Shown here: piece by piece, positions 1-12,204 of the stretch | Position numbering within the stretch: position 1 is the stretch's first letter | How the letters are laid out: each line of letters starts with the position of its first letter | From: Membranipora membranacea | Taxonomy: Eukaryota; Bryozoa; Gymnolaemata; Cheilostomatida; Membraniporidae | Direction of reading: 5' to 3' | Length of the DNA stretch: 64,000 bases | Assembly (NCBI GenBank): GCA_914767715.1 | Contig: OU612075.1 | Coordinates: 7,874,001-7,938,000 of the forward strand | Program-made: the position numbers and the translations under genes | The notes under the pieces: model-generated | Told to the model about the DNA's origin: nothing | The model's database searches: none | What the model saw: the letters and a program-made list of their open reading frames with translations, nothing else

Positions 1-159
1 ATGCACGCAAGCTCACTACGCTGCCTACAAGGGAAACTGCTTCACTTATGTTCTCAGTGCCACCAAGCTATCGGAAGCAGAGTTTGTAGTTTGTGCAGCA
101 GTAGGTTTAGAGCCAATTTGCAGAGATGTAGGTACACTTTCAAGTTCAAGAAAATCAAT

Positions 160-438
160 GCGCTCCTGAGGGCATATGCTCCTGAGCCCATATGCTCCTG
201 AGCGCATATGCTCCTGAGCGCATATGCTCCTGAGCGCATATGCTCCTGAGCGCATATGCTACTGAACGCATATGCTCCTGAGCGCATATGCTAATGAGCG
301 CATAGGCTCCTGAGCGCATAGGCTCCTGAGAGCATATGCTCCTGAGCGCATATGCTCCTGGGCGCATATGCTCCTGAGCGCATATGCTCTTGAGCGCATA
401 TGCTCTTGAGCGCATATGCTCCTGAGCTCCCATGCTCC
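160..438. repeat. 16-bp minisatellite, about 17 copies
   Basis: Tandem copies of a 16-bp unit, consensus cctgagcgcatatgct, run head to tail with scattered substitutions such as gcccatatg, actgaacg and gcataggct. Each unit carries the self-complementary core agcatatgct or a one-base variant of it. Because 16 is not a multiple of 3, the array stays open in several minus-strand frames and yields an artificial 16-residue peptide repeat; there is no sign that it is translated. It lies about 0.6 kb upstream of the first visible semaphorin exon, so it is probably intronic. Confidence 0.9.
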
Positions 439-445
439 ATATATA

Positions 446-1073
446 TTCTTTAGACAAAGTCGAGTGCGCTATATCTTTTGTCAAAAGTGGTTTTTATAAT
501 AGTTTTTTGTCTATCTAGGCAATGGATAATTACTATTGGCTAACCAGTAGTCAACCAAGACTGGGTACTGTGCTATTGCTTCTGGGGTGTCACAGCCAAA
601 ATCGCAATTTGCTCGCTCACTCTATGTGAGTGAGTGAGACCTAGCTCTTAGTAGGCTACTTTCTATGAACCAAATACTAAGATAGTGCATATATTAAGGC
701 TAGGAATTGAAGCTTTCTTGATTATAAAGTAATAACCTCTGTCAGCATAGCAGCAAAGTCTAGGAAGCAATAAAGTGCACGCACAGTTAGGGATAGTAGA
801 TATCAGGGTCCCTATTGCAGGAGTTGCTCAAAATATGAACAGTGCCGTTAGCTATTTTAACCATTTTCTAATCAATTTCTCGACTTCAATTGGCATTTCA
901 AAAGATCTCTATGTACGACATCCTATTGATATATATTTATATATGTAAATATATATATATATAATAAATATTTGCAAACCAATAACTGGTATTTGATCAC
1001 TTTGCCATTCCTACTGGCCATTAGTAGCGACCAACTGTTAGACTGACTATAAACTCAGTTCCAAATATTTTAG
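446..1073. other. non-coding stretch, probably a semaphorin intron
   Basis: No exon-like segment is visible between the minisatellite and the splice acceptor ending at 1073. There is a short AT microsatellite near 940-965. Since the first recognisable exon starts in the middle of a Sema domain, this stretch is most simply an intron whose upstream exon lies outside the window. Confidence 0.5.
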
Positions 1074-4000
1074 CTGGTGTTTGTCAAAGACTGGAGCTTG
1101 TCAGCTCCAAGTACCTTTCGGCCAACATTTAATAAAGACCACGCCCATGTTTTTGCTCCACCATGGCAATGGATAAGACATATCCTGATGACCACGGCTG
1201 AAGGCGTGTATTACTGTATGACGATGTCACTAAGAGAATATGTAAAACCAATTTATGGAATATTTAGATCATTCGACCCCAAGACAGAGACCAAAGCACT
1301 CAGAAGTAACACTGACCAGCTAAGACCAGATTTGTCAAGTAAGTGGAAACTTACAGCTATAATGTGCTACCTTCCAAAGCCTTATATACTGATTAATTAA
1401 TTCCGGTTTGTTAACATACTCATTAATTTTAGTGATAGTCATTTATTTGCACAATGAATGGTCTCTAATCAAAATAGATTGACTTCAAAAATTTTAAATT
1501 TGGAGTCTTAACCTTAAACTGTGAGAACATTAGGTTTAGCTTTACTTCTGAGCTCCACAGTCTTGTGTTTCTTACAAAGCAGCGCATTGGGTAATAATTG
1601 GTGAAAATCTTAGTTTTGAGTTGCCCTATTGGCAAGTGTTTTCTCACACTAACAGATACCCACTTTGTCTCTTCTCGAAGATTACAACTTGCTCGATCAA
1701 GACCATCAACCAGTGTATGCCGGAATGTTTGAAACTGAACATCATGTGTATTTCATTTACAATGAAATCGCAGATGAAGCCAGTGCCATTGCAACAGAAA
1801 ATGTTGTTTACAGTAGGGTGGCAAGAGTGTGCAAAAACGATAAGGGAATCACAGACACATTTTTCTTCAAATCATTCGTCAGAAAGCGCATCATCTGCAG
1901 GCCAATTGGTAGCAGTGGGCCAGTGGGTCTATTCGACACCGTAGGTGAGTTGAAAATTCAATGTTGCATAATATATATCATAAAGAATGCTCACCTAAGA
2001 GCATTGGACACACATATAATGGCAGACTATGCAAAGTGTAATCTCATACAATTCCTTATACATGACTGTATCATGCTCTGTAGAATGTAATCAACGGTGA
2101 AACACATTTATTTATGTATTTTGGATAGCCCACTACAGTTGACCAAAGCCGCCAATTTTATGTTGTCAGAGTCAATTTCTAAATCAAATGGTATGTTTGG
2201 TCTGACCAGAACCGCCACTTGAGCTGCACATATAATTGTCTTCTCTTGAGTGGCGGTTTTGGTCAGAGTCAATTTCCGCCAAAACCGCCACTCAAGAGAA
2301 GACAAGTATATGTGCAGCTCAAGTGGCGGTTCTGGTCAGACCAAACATTCCATTTGATTTAGAAATTGACTCTGACAAGCACTGTGGTTATTATGTTGGA
2401 AAAATTGCCGGTTTTGGTCAGCTGTAGGCCCATGTCATGAGACTCACCTAATGGGTTATAAGCACAGACAAATAATTGAGGTTATTGATTTTCTAACATT
2501 GCAGAAGACATTGCAACTTTCAAACAACGGAATCACTCGAACTTATTCGTTGGATCTTTTGGACTGCCAAAGTGAGTTGTTTTGATATTTTGATAGTTTT
2601 TTTCAGAATTAGTGTTAATGTTCTCAAGCTATGCAAACTAATGCAAACTCGCCCGAACTGTAGGGTTTCCAGCTACACATTACATATGGATGTTTCCTGA
2701 ATGTTTGTTTACATGTATGTGTCCATTGTTTTGAGAAAGTTCACACTGTTCTGATCTAATCTTCCTTCTAATGTGGAACTGAAACCACTGCTGCCACAGC
2801 TGAGCTTTGCCCAGCATAGCCACTAGTAAAAAATTTAAATATAGAGTTGTGGCATTAAAACATCTAGCCAGTAGCTTTGCATGGAGTTATATGAGCACTC
2901 AAAATTTAGGGAGTATCTTCTTCCCCAGCCATCCACCATTAGTGATGACAAAAGTTGACCCTGAGCAATCAGGTGTATTTAAAATCTAGCTGAGATCCAA
3001 CACTAATAAAAATGTTGGATCCCAACTAGATTTTAAAGACTGGTGGCAGTGTTTTAAGACAATCGTTTGAGCTGTATCATTGGCTTCACTCACTAAGGTT
3101 TTAATATGATCATGAAAATACCCTCAAAGTGCTTTTTTTTAAACAATGGGTTGTAAAAGGCAAGTCATTATTTTTTCTAAAGGTTATTTTTCATATTTTC
3201 TTGTCATCATACTTGCAGGAAAATCCCATAGCCTATACAATGGTACTTCATAAAACTTGAGCCCGGGGATTATTTATTTGTTATGAAACTTATCAGCATT
3301 CACAGTTATGTTAAATTTTCTTTTGTTAGAGGATTCCCTAGCGCTACTGCATTGTGTATCTACAACATATCAGATGTTGAAAATGCCTTCCCACCCCCTA
3401 AAGGAGCTAATGGTAGTATAAAGGTATGTTTGATGTCCAAATATAGACCTTGCTTCTTTGTATATCTGCTACCTTGTCAAAGCCCACTGCTCCTCTATTG
3501 GATTGATTGTTCATGAGACTGGTACAACTACACACTTGTATACTATTGCATGTATATCTCTGATCAATGGAGAGTGAATTAATTTGCTTAGCTTGAGTAC
3601 CAACAGTAGGAATTTGGTGTGATGACCCGAGGTAAATTTCATTAATTAGGGGCGGGCACAAGTTTGGTACTCATACTAAAATTTACTCTAACAATCAGAG
3701 ATACACATGCTAATAGTGACAACACACAGTTGCTTTGTAAGGAATCTAGATTGGGGTGTCACATCGGTCACCCAACACAGCCTTCTTCATTGTGCTGACT
3801 TTCTACTGGTTATGCATTGATGATGAAAACAAAGAAGTTCATTCATGGAAGGTCTTTAAGGACAATCAAGAATTTCAGCATTGTTTTGAATCCTGCTTTC
3901 CATTCTCTACAATTCATTAATTTTGTAGTGCCCGGAGGATAGCTATAAAACAATGTCAAAAAATTACACTGACTCGCTGTTATTAAAGCCTCTCAATTCA

Positions 4001-6420
4001 ATCACAGATCGAGCCATATTCTACAATGATAGGTAATTGTACAGTTGAAAAAAGCTGAATATAGTCCAATAGCAAACAAATTTCACCATACTTAATCAGT
4101 TGGTCTGGGGGGTCTTTTAATTAGATACCTGCTAGGCTCATACTTTCAAATTGCTCAGTCATGGATGAAAATATATCATTCTGAGTGAGCGATTTGTTAA
4201 TGAATTTATCCAATTGAAAGACCAAGCGAGTGTTAATTTTGAGGGATGTTATAGTGATAACCTTATTGAAAGACTCCCCTGTAGCACCCCCGTCAAGGTG
4301 TAAATAGAAACAAAAGTTACCAATCATCAAAGTTTACTGAAGTGAGGAAAAAGGATCATTCTCGTGTTTTCCAAGTTATGGTCCCAGCTAGATATATTTT
4401 AGGGGAGGCCATAAACATCAAATACAATAAAAGTCCTGTTTGGCTCTTCATAAGGTTCTGCCCTTAATACTTAGTATTGAGGAAGTATGATTCCTATCGC
4501 TAATCATTTATATTTTTATGTAGGTTTTCTTAAAAGTGTACAGATAACAAATAGAGTTCTATTATAGGTAGATAGCTTGTTGACAAAATTATGTACACTA
4601 TGATATCTTTTGGTTGGCTTTAGGTATAGGGTCACAAGGATTGTTGCTGATTGGGGCTTTGAATCTAGATCAGGAAAGGTATATGATACTTTCTTCGCAG
4701 GCACAGGTAAATTAAATTCTAGTTCAAACCGAAATTTTTGTCAATGATATAACATTACAATTTTTTATATTAGGTACAATCACTGTGGTATATATAATAC
4801 TATATATATTCCAAATCAGTAGTTACAAGATAAGGTTCACCAAAGGCAGTCTTTATCATTCCTAAGCTTGTCTAATAAATTACCAGCTGCTGCCAATGAT
4901 TTCTTTGCTATACATGGCCGTAGTTTAGGGGAGATCTTAGGGGAGGTGCAAAAACTTTGAGGGTGTGAAGTGGCCTCAGGTTGGATATTTTAAGCCTCAT
5001 GTAGGTATGAATAGAAAATGAAAGATGAACTGATTCTGACATGGAATGTTCAATTATAGCATTTTAAGGCCACTCTGTATAGCATTCTAGGGGAGGCAGA
5101 GCGTCCCTGCCTCCCCTAGAACTACGGGCCTGCTATAAACTACCTGCCCATTTACCTGCTCACAATTTTTGTCCCAAGATGATGGCTATCTCCTGAAGAT
5201 TGTGAAGTTCTCCCATGAGGACTATAGTCAGTTTAAATTGATCGAGGAGAGGCGAGTACCGTCAAAGGAGCGAGTGGAACAGATGAAGCTCATAGTTGAT
5301 GATCTTGGTCAGAGATATATCATAGTGAGCACATATGGAGATATTTACAGTCTACCTTCACCTACACCCTACTGCTGGCTAGGAAGCGATCGAGATCCAT
5401 ACTGCACATATAGCTGGTCAGCAAATCGAGGTGAGCTGTATATGTCATTTACTTTAAGTCATTCTTCTATATCTATGTTAATGTGTGTGACGTCAATAAG
5501 TTACTTTTAATTTACTTTAATTTGAAAATTTTAGAAAACCTCAATAAATAAATATGCACTTGTGAGGTCAACAAGTAATTTTTAATTTACTTTAATTACA
5601 AACTTTTAGAAAACATCATTAAATAAATATGCTCTTGTGTACAGGATTGTTCAGAACTTCTTTATTCAAAAGATTTTTGAAACACTTGTGACATACTTTA
5701 TGTAACTGGGCCTCATGTTCTACTCTTCTTCTTAATTAAGCAATGCCATCGACCTACAGCATTTAATGGCATGCATATTTGTGAATTGATGTCGGTAACT
5801 TGCCATTGGTCCGTTTGTAGCATGTGAGTTTGAGACTGGTTTGAAATAGCACCAAAGATCTATAATGAATAATCTATTATAAATTGCATCACCTCACATT
5901 ATTTGCTTGTGTTGATCATTGACTCAAGAACCTCCTTGAGCCTATACACTGTGTGTAAAAGCTCTTTAACAATCTTTCGTTCACATTTGCCCATGTCTCA
6001 TGATACCCTAGTCCTAGTTGATAGGTGGGCAGTGGAGATAATGTTTACGTATTTGATTCTTGTTTTACAGCTTTGAATATTTCTGTTTCGGTTTTGGTGC
6101 CGCTCATAATACTTGTGACTTGGGCCTTACTCTACCTATCAAATAACAAGAAATTGATGAGCAGTCTGCTAGCAAAAAAAGTGGCGCCGTTTGGTGAAGA
6201 AGGGAAAAAGAATAAAAAGGATCGCAGGAAGAAAACTGATCCGAAAGATAAAACGAATCTACACAACACTGCCAGTAAGGCCGGACCTGCGAAGAATGTC
6301 TCATACGCTGTTGGCAATGGTGGGATAAAACCCTATGAAGCCGCAGACATAGACCAGGAATCACCGGCAGCCATAGTTGAAGTTGAAAAAAAAGCCTCAA
6401 ATAAACATAGAAAGAAATAA
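1074..6420 (+). CDS. transmembrane semaphorin, 3' eight exons (5' end outside window)
   Basis: Eight exons join with consistent phase at every junction: 1074-1338, 1681-1944, 2505-2571, 3330-3423, 3929-4032, 4624-4706, 5179-5430 and 6071-6420 (TAA). They give the last 492 residues. Semaphorins are cell-surface or secreted guidance cues that bind plexins through a beta-propeller Sema domain. Family hallmarks visible here are IFRSFD followed by LRS in exon 1, VYFIYNE and YSRVARVCKNDKG in exon 2, ALCIYNISDVENAF in exon 4, RVTRIVAD with VYDTFFAGT in exon 6, and the PSI-like DRDPYCTYSW in exon 7. The last exon gives a hydrophobic membrane segment (VSVLVPLIILVTWALLYL) and a Lys-rich cytoplasmic tail of about 90 residues. 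Exon 2 is started at 1681, after a pyrimidine-rich cgaag acceptor, because the acceptor ending at 1655 breaks the frame. The first exon start and anything between exons 7 and 8 are uncertain. The PSI domain looks cut short and no Ig domain is seen. Subclass not assigned. Confidence 0.85.
2133..2427. mobile_element. 295-bp palindromic MITE in a semaphorin intron
   Basis: The ends are inverted repeats (ctacagttgaccaaagccg at the left, its near complement ending ctgtag at the right), and almost the whole element folds on itself. The central hairpin is gtcttctcttgagtggcggt, a loop of about 25 nt, then its complement. The element is flanked on both sides by gccca (2128-2132 and 2428-2432), a 5-bp target duplication. 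It carries no coding capacity. The superfamily is not assigned from these ends. It lies between semaphorin exons 2 and 3. Confidence 0.85.
2979..3036. repeat. short hairpin, two 24-bp arms
   Basis: Arms ttaaaatctag...gagatccaaca (2979-3002) and tgttggatc...ctagattttaa (3013-3036) are complementary with one mismatched region, around a 10-nt loop. It lies in the intron between semaphorin exons 3 and 4. It could be the remnant of a small inverted-repeat element. Confidence 0.7.
5492..5640. repeat. tandem duplication, two units of about 75 bp
   Basis: The segment starting caataagttacttttaattt (5492-5567) is repeated with changes at 5568-5640. Both copies contain aatttactttaatt, ttttagaaaac and aaataaatatgc. 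It lies in the last semaphorin intron and is non-coding. Confidence 0.7.
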
Positions 6421-8338
6421 AGAAAGTCAGAGTGGACTCAAACATAACGTATAAATGATAGAAGTGGTTAGCTTGTGGTTATCATGTTTGTTTGCAAACC
6501 CAAAACAATGTAATGAGCGTTGACATAATTCATCACAGGACAGATGAATCAAGTAAAAAGAACTTAATTCATTATTTCTCTCACAAATATAGAAATATAC
6601 TGGTATCAAATTTCAGTCAAAGTGTTGGCTCTGATATAATTGGCTGCTGGGTGGAAAAGAGCCAATGCCAGATCACAGCGAGCACTAATGCAACTGCATT
6701 ATTTAGCACTCACTACAAAATAAAATTACAGGTACTTTCAGGAAAGTACCATCTTACCTGGCATTGGACCTTTGCCATCAACCAGCAAATCAAAGATAAC
6801 ACATTGGCTAATCACATATGTAAGTTCCTCCTGGAATACATCATTCCTATAGGGTATCATGTTTACGTTAGTTGTTCAAATACATTGATCATGCTTATAT
6901 CTTATCCATTGATTTGCTAAGTTAATCACTGCATGAGCTAATTACCAATTGCGGTATTGTGTACTGAAAAGCTATATATCGCTATCATAGCTCACAAGTA
7001 CTTGTATCGATGATGTAACTGCAATGCGAACAACAGTACTTTCAATGTACTTATCTCAAACAGTTACAGCCTTCTTCAGAGGGGCTAAATTATTTCCCAG
7101 AGGCGGTAAATATATTACAAGAGATTTTCTTTTCTCACCCACACACTGGAGATGGTAAATGAAAAAAATGAGGGCGAAAATATTTCACAGAAGCTGTAAC
7201 TGTGCCGTCTGAGCAGACCATAGCCCTAAAGATCCGAATTTCACATCTGGATAATCACATCTTCTCCCTATGCTGGTTTGACAGAGGAGTACAAATCTTA
7301 CGAAGCTGGAACCTCTAGTATATTCGACAGCAAGACAGTGTTAATACATTTCTACCCAGCTTTATACGACAGGTATGTGTCTTGATTCTTGCATAGGTAA
7401 ATTGAATTTCAATATTTAGGGCAGGCATTTTATGCAAACTAATTAATCTAATAAATTAAGTGATCAAGTCAGTGCAAAGAGATCGGCGGCTGATCAGACC
7501 CATTAATTTGGTACGCTCTGTGTCCTTGCTGTTTCTCATTGCTGCACCTTTCATATGGATCAGAGGAGTGAATTGTTCAAGCTTTTTCAGGCTGATTACA
7601 TTCATACCCAAAGATTCAAGCCAGAGGTGTCAGTGTTAGAATTTAGGGGGGAATGCAAGGGGATGGTGTCCCCCTTTCTACTTTGTCTAGGGGGGGTCAT
7701 CTCCCCGATATATCATAACCATGACCATTCCAAAATATGGCTAAGATTGATGCATTTCCATTTGTCATCACCACAGGGCCCGACGGGCCTAGGCGGCCCC
7801 CTGTGTCAGTGTCATACTGTAGCTCCATCATATCTGAGAAACTTTATAAATTTAGAATCAAAGCCATGCAGGTTTGAGGTGCGAATCTATATTTTTACAA
7901 TTGATATAGAAAACAACTGTAATGATTTGTTGTTTGAATGAACTTGCTTGGCAGCTCTTTTATCTGTTGTTAAAGTCCAGGTTTAAAATCATATTTTAAT
8001 AGTTCGCCTCCACGTTTATTCAAGCCAATCACTCCAATCTGATCAAAAGTCTGGTTTTTTTTAGCATGACTCAGAAACATGCAGAGCTTATATCAGTTAA
8101 TTATAAGCCAAACTTCATTATTAATTCTGATTTTAACACAGGAAATTGTTTGGTTGTGTAATCGCTGCAGACTATTATATATTTTGATTAAACACCATTT
8201 GATGTTCATCCTAACAAATAAAAGAATAACATGAATAGCAAGAAAAGCATTTAAAGTCAAATATCAATTATCAACGTACTGCTATCAACGCACTGACATT
8301 GAGATAACTACAAAGCATAAATTCTATATAGCTAGTAT
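6421..8338. other. intergenic between semaphorin and NGN-A
   Basis: No gene is supported here. An exon-like segment at about 7271-7371 lies between a ttgacag acceptor and a gtatgt donor and is open for about 33 codons ending FYPALYDR, but it matches no domain I can name and has no partner exons. The region holds the 3' flanks of both neighbouring genes, which converge on it. Confidence 0.5.
7271..7371 (+). other. possible orphan exon
   Basis: The segment is bounded by tttgacag and gacag|gtatgt and is open in one frame (EEYKSYEAG ... FYPALYDR). It lies about 0.85 kb past the semaphorin stop codon. It could be an exon of an overlapping or alternative transcript, a decayed duplicate exon, or chance. 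Only the splice-like borders and the open frame support it. Confidence 0.15.
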
Positions 8339-9347
8339 TTAGTATCTAGCATGTCTTCCTGGGAATCCGACTGTATTTCCATTTCCGTTGCCATTGCCGT
8401 TGACTCCGCCGAAGTTTCTGTTTCCATTACGGTTTCCATTGAATCCACCAACGTTGTTATTTCCGTTCCGGTTTCCATTGACTCCATTGAAGTTGAAGTT
8501 TCCATTGGAGTTGCCATTTCTCCCGTTGATATTGAAGTTTCCATTCCTATTTCCGTTTACTCCATTCAAATTTTGGTTTCCATTTTTGTTTCCATTCATT
8601 CCACTGAAATTGAGGTTTCCATTTCTGTTTCCGTTTGTTCCAAATCCATGATTGGTATTTCCATTTTGATTTCCATTGGTGCCAAAGAATCCTCTGTTTT
8701 GATTTCCATTTCGGTTGCCAGCTGTTTGGATACCAAAGTTCTCATTTCCGTTTCGGTTTCCGTTGGCTCCATTAAACACATTGTTGTTGTTTCCATTATG
8801 GTTGCCAGCAGTGTTAAGTCCAGTATTATCGTTTCCGTTTCGATTGCCATTTACAGCGCGTCCAGTATTATCATTTCCATTATTGTTTCCAACTGCATCT
8901 TCAATAAAAAGCATTCATCAATAATGTATTCAGAACATTACCACAATTATAATAATTGACCTGGTCAAAATTGATCCATTGAAATTTGGTAGGCTCCACA
9001 TTCAGGAGAGGTTAATTGAATATTTATCTGTTTTAATCTAAGCTAAGCATTCGAAATGTTCAACTTAGAAAACAAATGATATTTTATCGCTTAGAATTAC
9101 TCGTATTCACCAAAATTGCGAAGCAAGGAGTTTAAGAAACCAAAAAAATCAATTTTTGAAAATGCACACTTTTGATAATGGTCTGAATAACATGACACCC
9201 ATGAGATGGGAGAAGACTATTCTTCATACTTAACCCCAGTATAAATTGTGAAGCATTTTACTTACAGCTTGAATGGCTGGGTCTTCTGCCATATCCTGCC
9301 TGAGCCACAGCTACTACCACAAGAAGACATACTGCTACTTTCATCAT
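8339..9347 (-). CDS. NGN-A, secreted Asn/Gly-repeat protein, 213 aa
   Basis: The coding exons are 9347-9266 and 8898-8339; noncoding exon 1 is about 9650-9576. Exon 2 opens with two ATGs and encodes the signal peptide MMKVAVCLLVVVAVAQA, then GYGRRPSHS, and splits a codon in phase 1. Exon 3 encodes six N-terminal units of about 14-15 residues (such as NGNRNGNENFGIQTA), then seven 13-residue units of the pattern NGNxNGNxN-phi-x-G-phi, and ends NTVGFPGRHARY. The mature part has no Cys. The exon 3 acceptor ends gaag and a second in-frame acceptor (gatgcag) lies 6 bp on, so two isoforms differing by two residues are possible. Only NGN-G shares this. By promoter, introns and end sequence it is closest to F and to the 5' part of G. 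It is probably extracellular; the function is unknown. Confidence 0.85.
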
Positions 9348-9678
9348 TATGATATCTGTGAAGGAGAACAATGATAGTCAGTAAACGTTAAAACAGCAAT
9401 AAGAATTTCTCAAAAAGAGAACCTAGTCACTTTGATAACTCTATTAAAATGTATATTGATTATAATTCTTGTTTCTTCTAAATATCAAACTTATTGAAGG
9501 TAAAAAAAAATACAGAACTGAAATTGAAATAATTTGTAAGTGGTGCCCCTTTTGTTTGATTAATTAATAACTTACTTGTTGAATGTGAATGTGAGACCAA
9601 GTTTCTCTCTCTGCTATGGAAGGTCCTCTGCTCAGCTACTCTGATGGTTGTGTGTTTTCTCCTGGCCTCTTCCTTCCC

Positions 9679-9755
9679 TTTTATAGCTATCACATTTCCC
9701 AGGGTATCGAGTAATAAAACTATCCAATGATTGAGTATGAAGCTGAGACAATAGT
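9679..9755 (-). promoter_or_regulatory. NGN-A promoter
   Basis: On the minus strand: gagacaatagt complement (ACTATTGTCTC) at 9755-9745, ATACCCTGGGAAA at 9707-9695, and the TATA box TATAAAA at 9685-9679, with transcription expected to start near 9650. The first element ends 60 bp before TATA, the spacing found at the other copies. Confidence 0.8.
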
Positions 9756-12204
9756 GACCTTTGGTGTTTGGTTTAACCTGGAAGTAATTTGTCATCATTA
9801 AAGGTCATGAAATAAAAATTACCCAACAACTAGAACTGGACAAAAGCGGAAAATCTTGGTTTGTCACTCTAAAAATAAGAACTGAGTGGGATAAAAACAA
9901 TAATTATTGCTTATTAGTGGTAGTTATAATAAATTTCTTAGCTCATTGCGACTGTTGCATAAATAATTATGAAAATGGCTCAACATTGCTGAATCATTTA
10001 GGATTTAGATATATTGGTGGAAGCTGAAATATATATTCTTGGCTCATTGATACTGTTGCATGCATAATCTAGTGATCTTATCAACGGCAATTGGTTGGTA
10101 CTGACTGATCTCTGATCAACATGGAAGAATTGAAATCAGGATGTCATTGGTCCCAAATAAGACATGTCATGAAAAGCGTGGTAGAAGTTCCACCTTGGAT
10201 TAATACACTCAATTATTCAATGATAGTTTCAACTGTGCCTCCCTGTGTTTGGCAATGTGATATCATTATGGAAGTGTTTGAAATTTTTAATTTGTTGCAG
10301 TAGTTTTAATGAGATGTGAAAATGATAATTTTTTCACACATATTCCTAGGCACATTTGTAAACTTCCCCTTTTTGTTATTAGTGAAACTGATATTTCATC
10401 AGGTGACAATTGATTGGTTATAGTTTTACTAAGAACCTTGTGTAAAATATAGATTTGATACATCATTCAACAGGCATGCGTCAAACATCAAGTTGATGGT
10501 TCCTTCAACAAGATAGTTTGGTCAAAATTTTATGAAAATCCAAGCACTTTTTGAATTAGAAATATGAAAGTTTGTCTCAATAATTGATATAACTAGAAAA
10601 ATTTTCAACAGGTGGCTCACATGTTAAAAATATAATTATAAAGCGGTTGATACTATGCGATATTTCAACAACAAATTAGTGAACCAAACAGAGGAGTATG
10701 CAACAGATGTAAACCTATCTCCGTTCCTGTCTATCTTTATTATTATATCATTCGAAAGCTCTAAACACCAGGATCCGAAAAATCTCACCTTTTATTTGCA
10801 TCACGTCATATGACACAATGTCATCGCCAACATAAATCTTGAATATGCATTACCGCCTTCATAATATTATTTGAGCTGTTTGTGATAGAATCATAATTCT
10901 TTCAGCGCTCACACCTATATTTGCTTTAGAATACATTTGACTACATTTTCCTTTATTCTAGGGTACATTCTTATTGGTTTTCAAATTTGGGACATCATAA
11001 CTATATTTAATAAAATTAGGTATGCACCAATCACAAATAAGCTGATATTTGCCCTTCTTTTCCATTACTATACCTTAATTTTAAATAAATCATTGTGCCA
11101 ATGAAGATATTTGACCATCCCTCTGAAAATCTTTGTCTGTCTATCATCATCAATAATGTCTGTTCACGCTTGTCCAGTTTTCAATGAAAAAGCAAATCTT
11201 TTGCTCTCCATGAAATCAATTAATTCTTTTGTAACTGGCTGTCCAGAACACAACAGTCGTGAAGATTCATCCTGCATGTCTTTAAAGAAATTTGTTAGTC
11301 TGTCCGTCAAGCTTGGTCCAGAATTGGAATAGGCATCGTTTCTGCTTTGCATCTCATGTATTGACCCTGAAAAACAAAAGTGTTGATGGACAAAAGCAAG
11401 GCCTGGGGAAGCATCTACAAATCTTGCAAGTTTCAGGTCAATCAATCTCACAGGTCCGAAACTTGGCAGGGTACCTCACGATGGTATTAATTCAAATTAT
11501 TTCCTACAGTTATGACATAGCAAAAGTGATCATGATTATGAAGTGGGATTGCAAAGCTTGCAAATCTAATGTCACTGGCGGTCAAGAAATGAGTTGTTGG
11601 AAACAGGTGTCTGTCAATGTTAACATATTAATGCCTGAAGAAAAAGACTATATTTATAAAACTAATTTGCTAGGCGTAGTCATGAATATTGTGTACATTA
11701 TATCGATTCCAGCCAATACCATGATCAGTAAGCAACGAAGTCAATTTAAACCTCATATATTTTGTAATTAATTACGTTATACATTAATCATCTAATGTTT
11801 ATGGTGGTAGCTTTCTCTAGCTCACCAAGCTGTCACCAACCAATCATCGCCACCAAAATATGATCTCTAGAACAGCCCTGTTGTGTATTATTGATATCTC
11901 AGTTGTTATTTTTGGGGTGCGGTTTACCCTATTTATAAAAATGCTGAAGTAAGTTGGTAAGATTCTGAGGAGACTTTTGTCACCAGCTGATGGTGGAATA
12001 TAGTCTGACAGTATCAGCATGATACCTAGCTGATAATTGGAATTGATGCAAGCATGTTACTGTACCAAATATATTATTTTATTGTCAGACTAACATAATT
12101 TTTTTGAATCGTTTGTGTACAGCGCAGAAAGGTTAACTTAAAAAATGGAAATGAATAAAGGAGATGCGGAGAGACAAGGAACAAAACATCTGTAAAATAA
12201 TAGT
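9756..12204. other. NGN-A upstream flank, paralogous intergenic DNA
   Basis: No gene. The flank carries blocks shared with the upstream flanks of the other copies. The block at about 10,014-10,130 matches 55,640-55,775 inverted (upstream of G) and 50,330-50,490 (upstream of F). The block at about 11,150-11,480 (tgttcacgcttgtccagttt ...) matches 20,270-20,600 directly and 48,640-48,960 and 54,640-54,990 inverted. Open frames here are short and not conserved. Confidence 0.7.

Noticed and set aside
46-484. Minus-strand frames with a 16-residue repeat (AYALRSICAQEHMRSG type)
   Set aside because: They are only the 16-bp minisatellite read over three units; no start context, splice sites or unrelated coding sequence go with them.
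1651-1680. Apparent frameshift between semaphorin exons 1 and 2
   Set aside because: Using the acceptor ending at 1655 breaks the frame, but the pyrimidine-rich acceptor ending at 1680 restores it, so no lesion is needed.
3219-3260. Possible extra semaphorin exon after cttgcag (HSLYNGTS)
   Set aside because: The exons at 2505-2571 and 3330-3423 join directly in frame (LFVGSFGLPKGFPSATALCIY), leaving no room for it, and it meets a stop soon after.
7555-7941. 128-codon open frame between the semaphorin and NGN-A
   Set aside because: It has low-complexity G/C-run content and no recognisable domain, splice context or paralogue.
8351-8959. Long antisense frames over exon 3 with Ser/Val/Ile alternation, found opposite all eight genes
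   Set aside because: They arise because GGA, AAC, AAT and AGA codons never give stops when read in reverse. They have no conserved start and no signal peptide, and they run opposite to the TATA boxes and splice sites.
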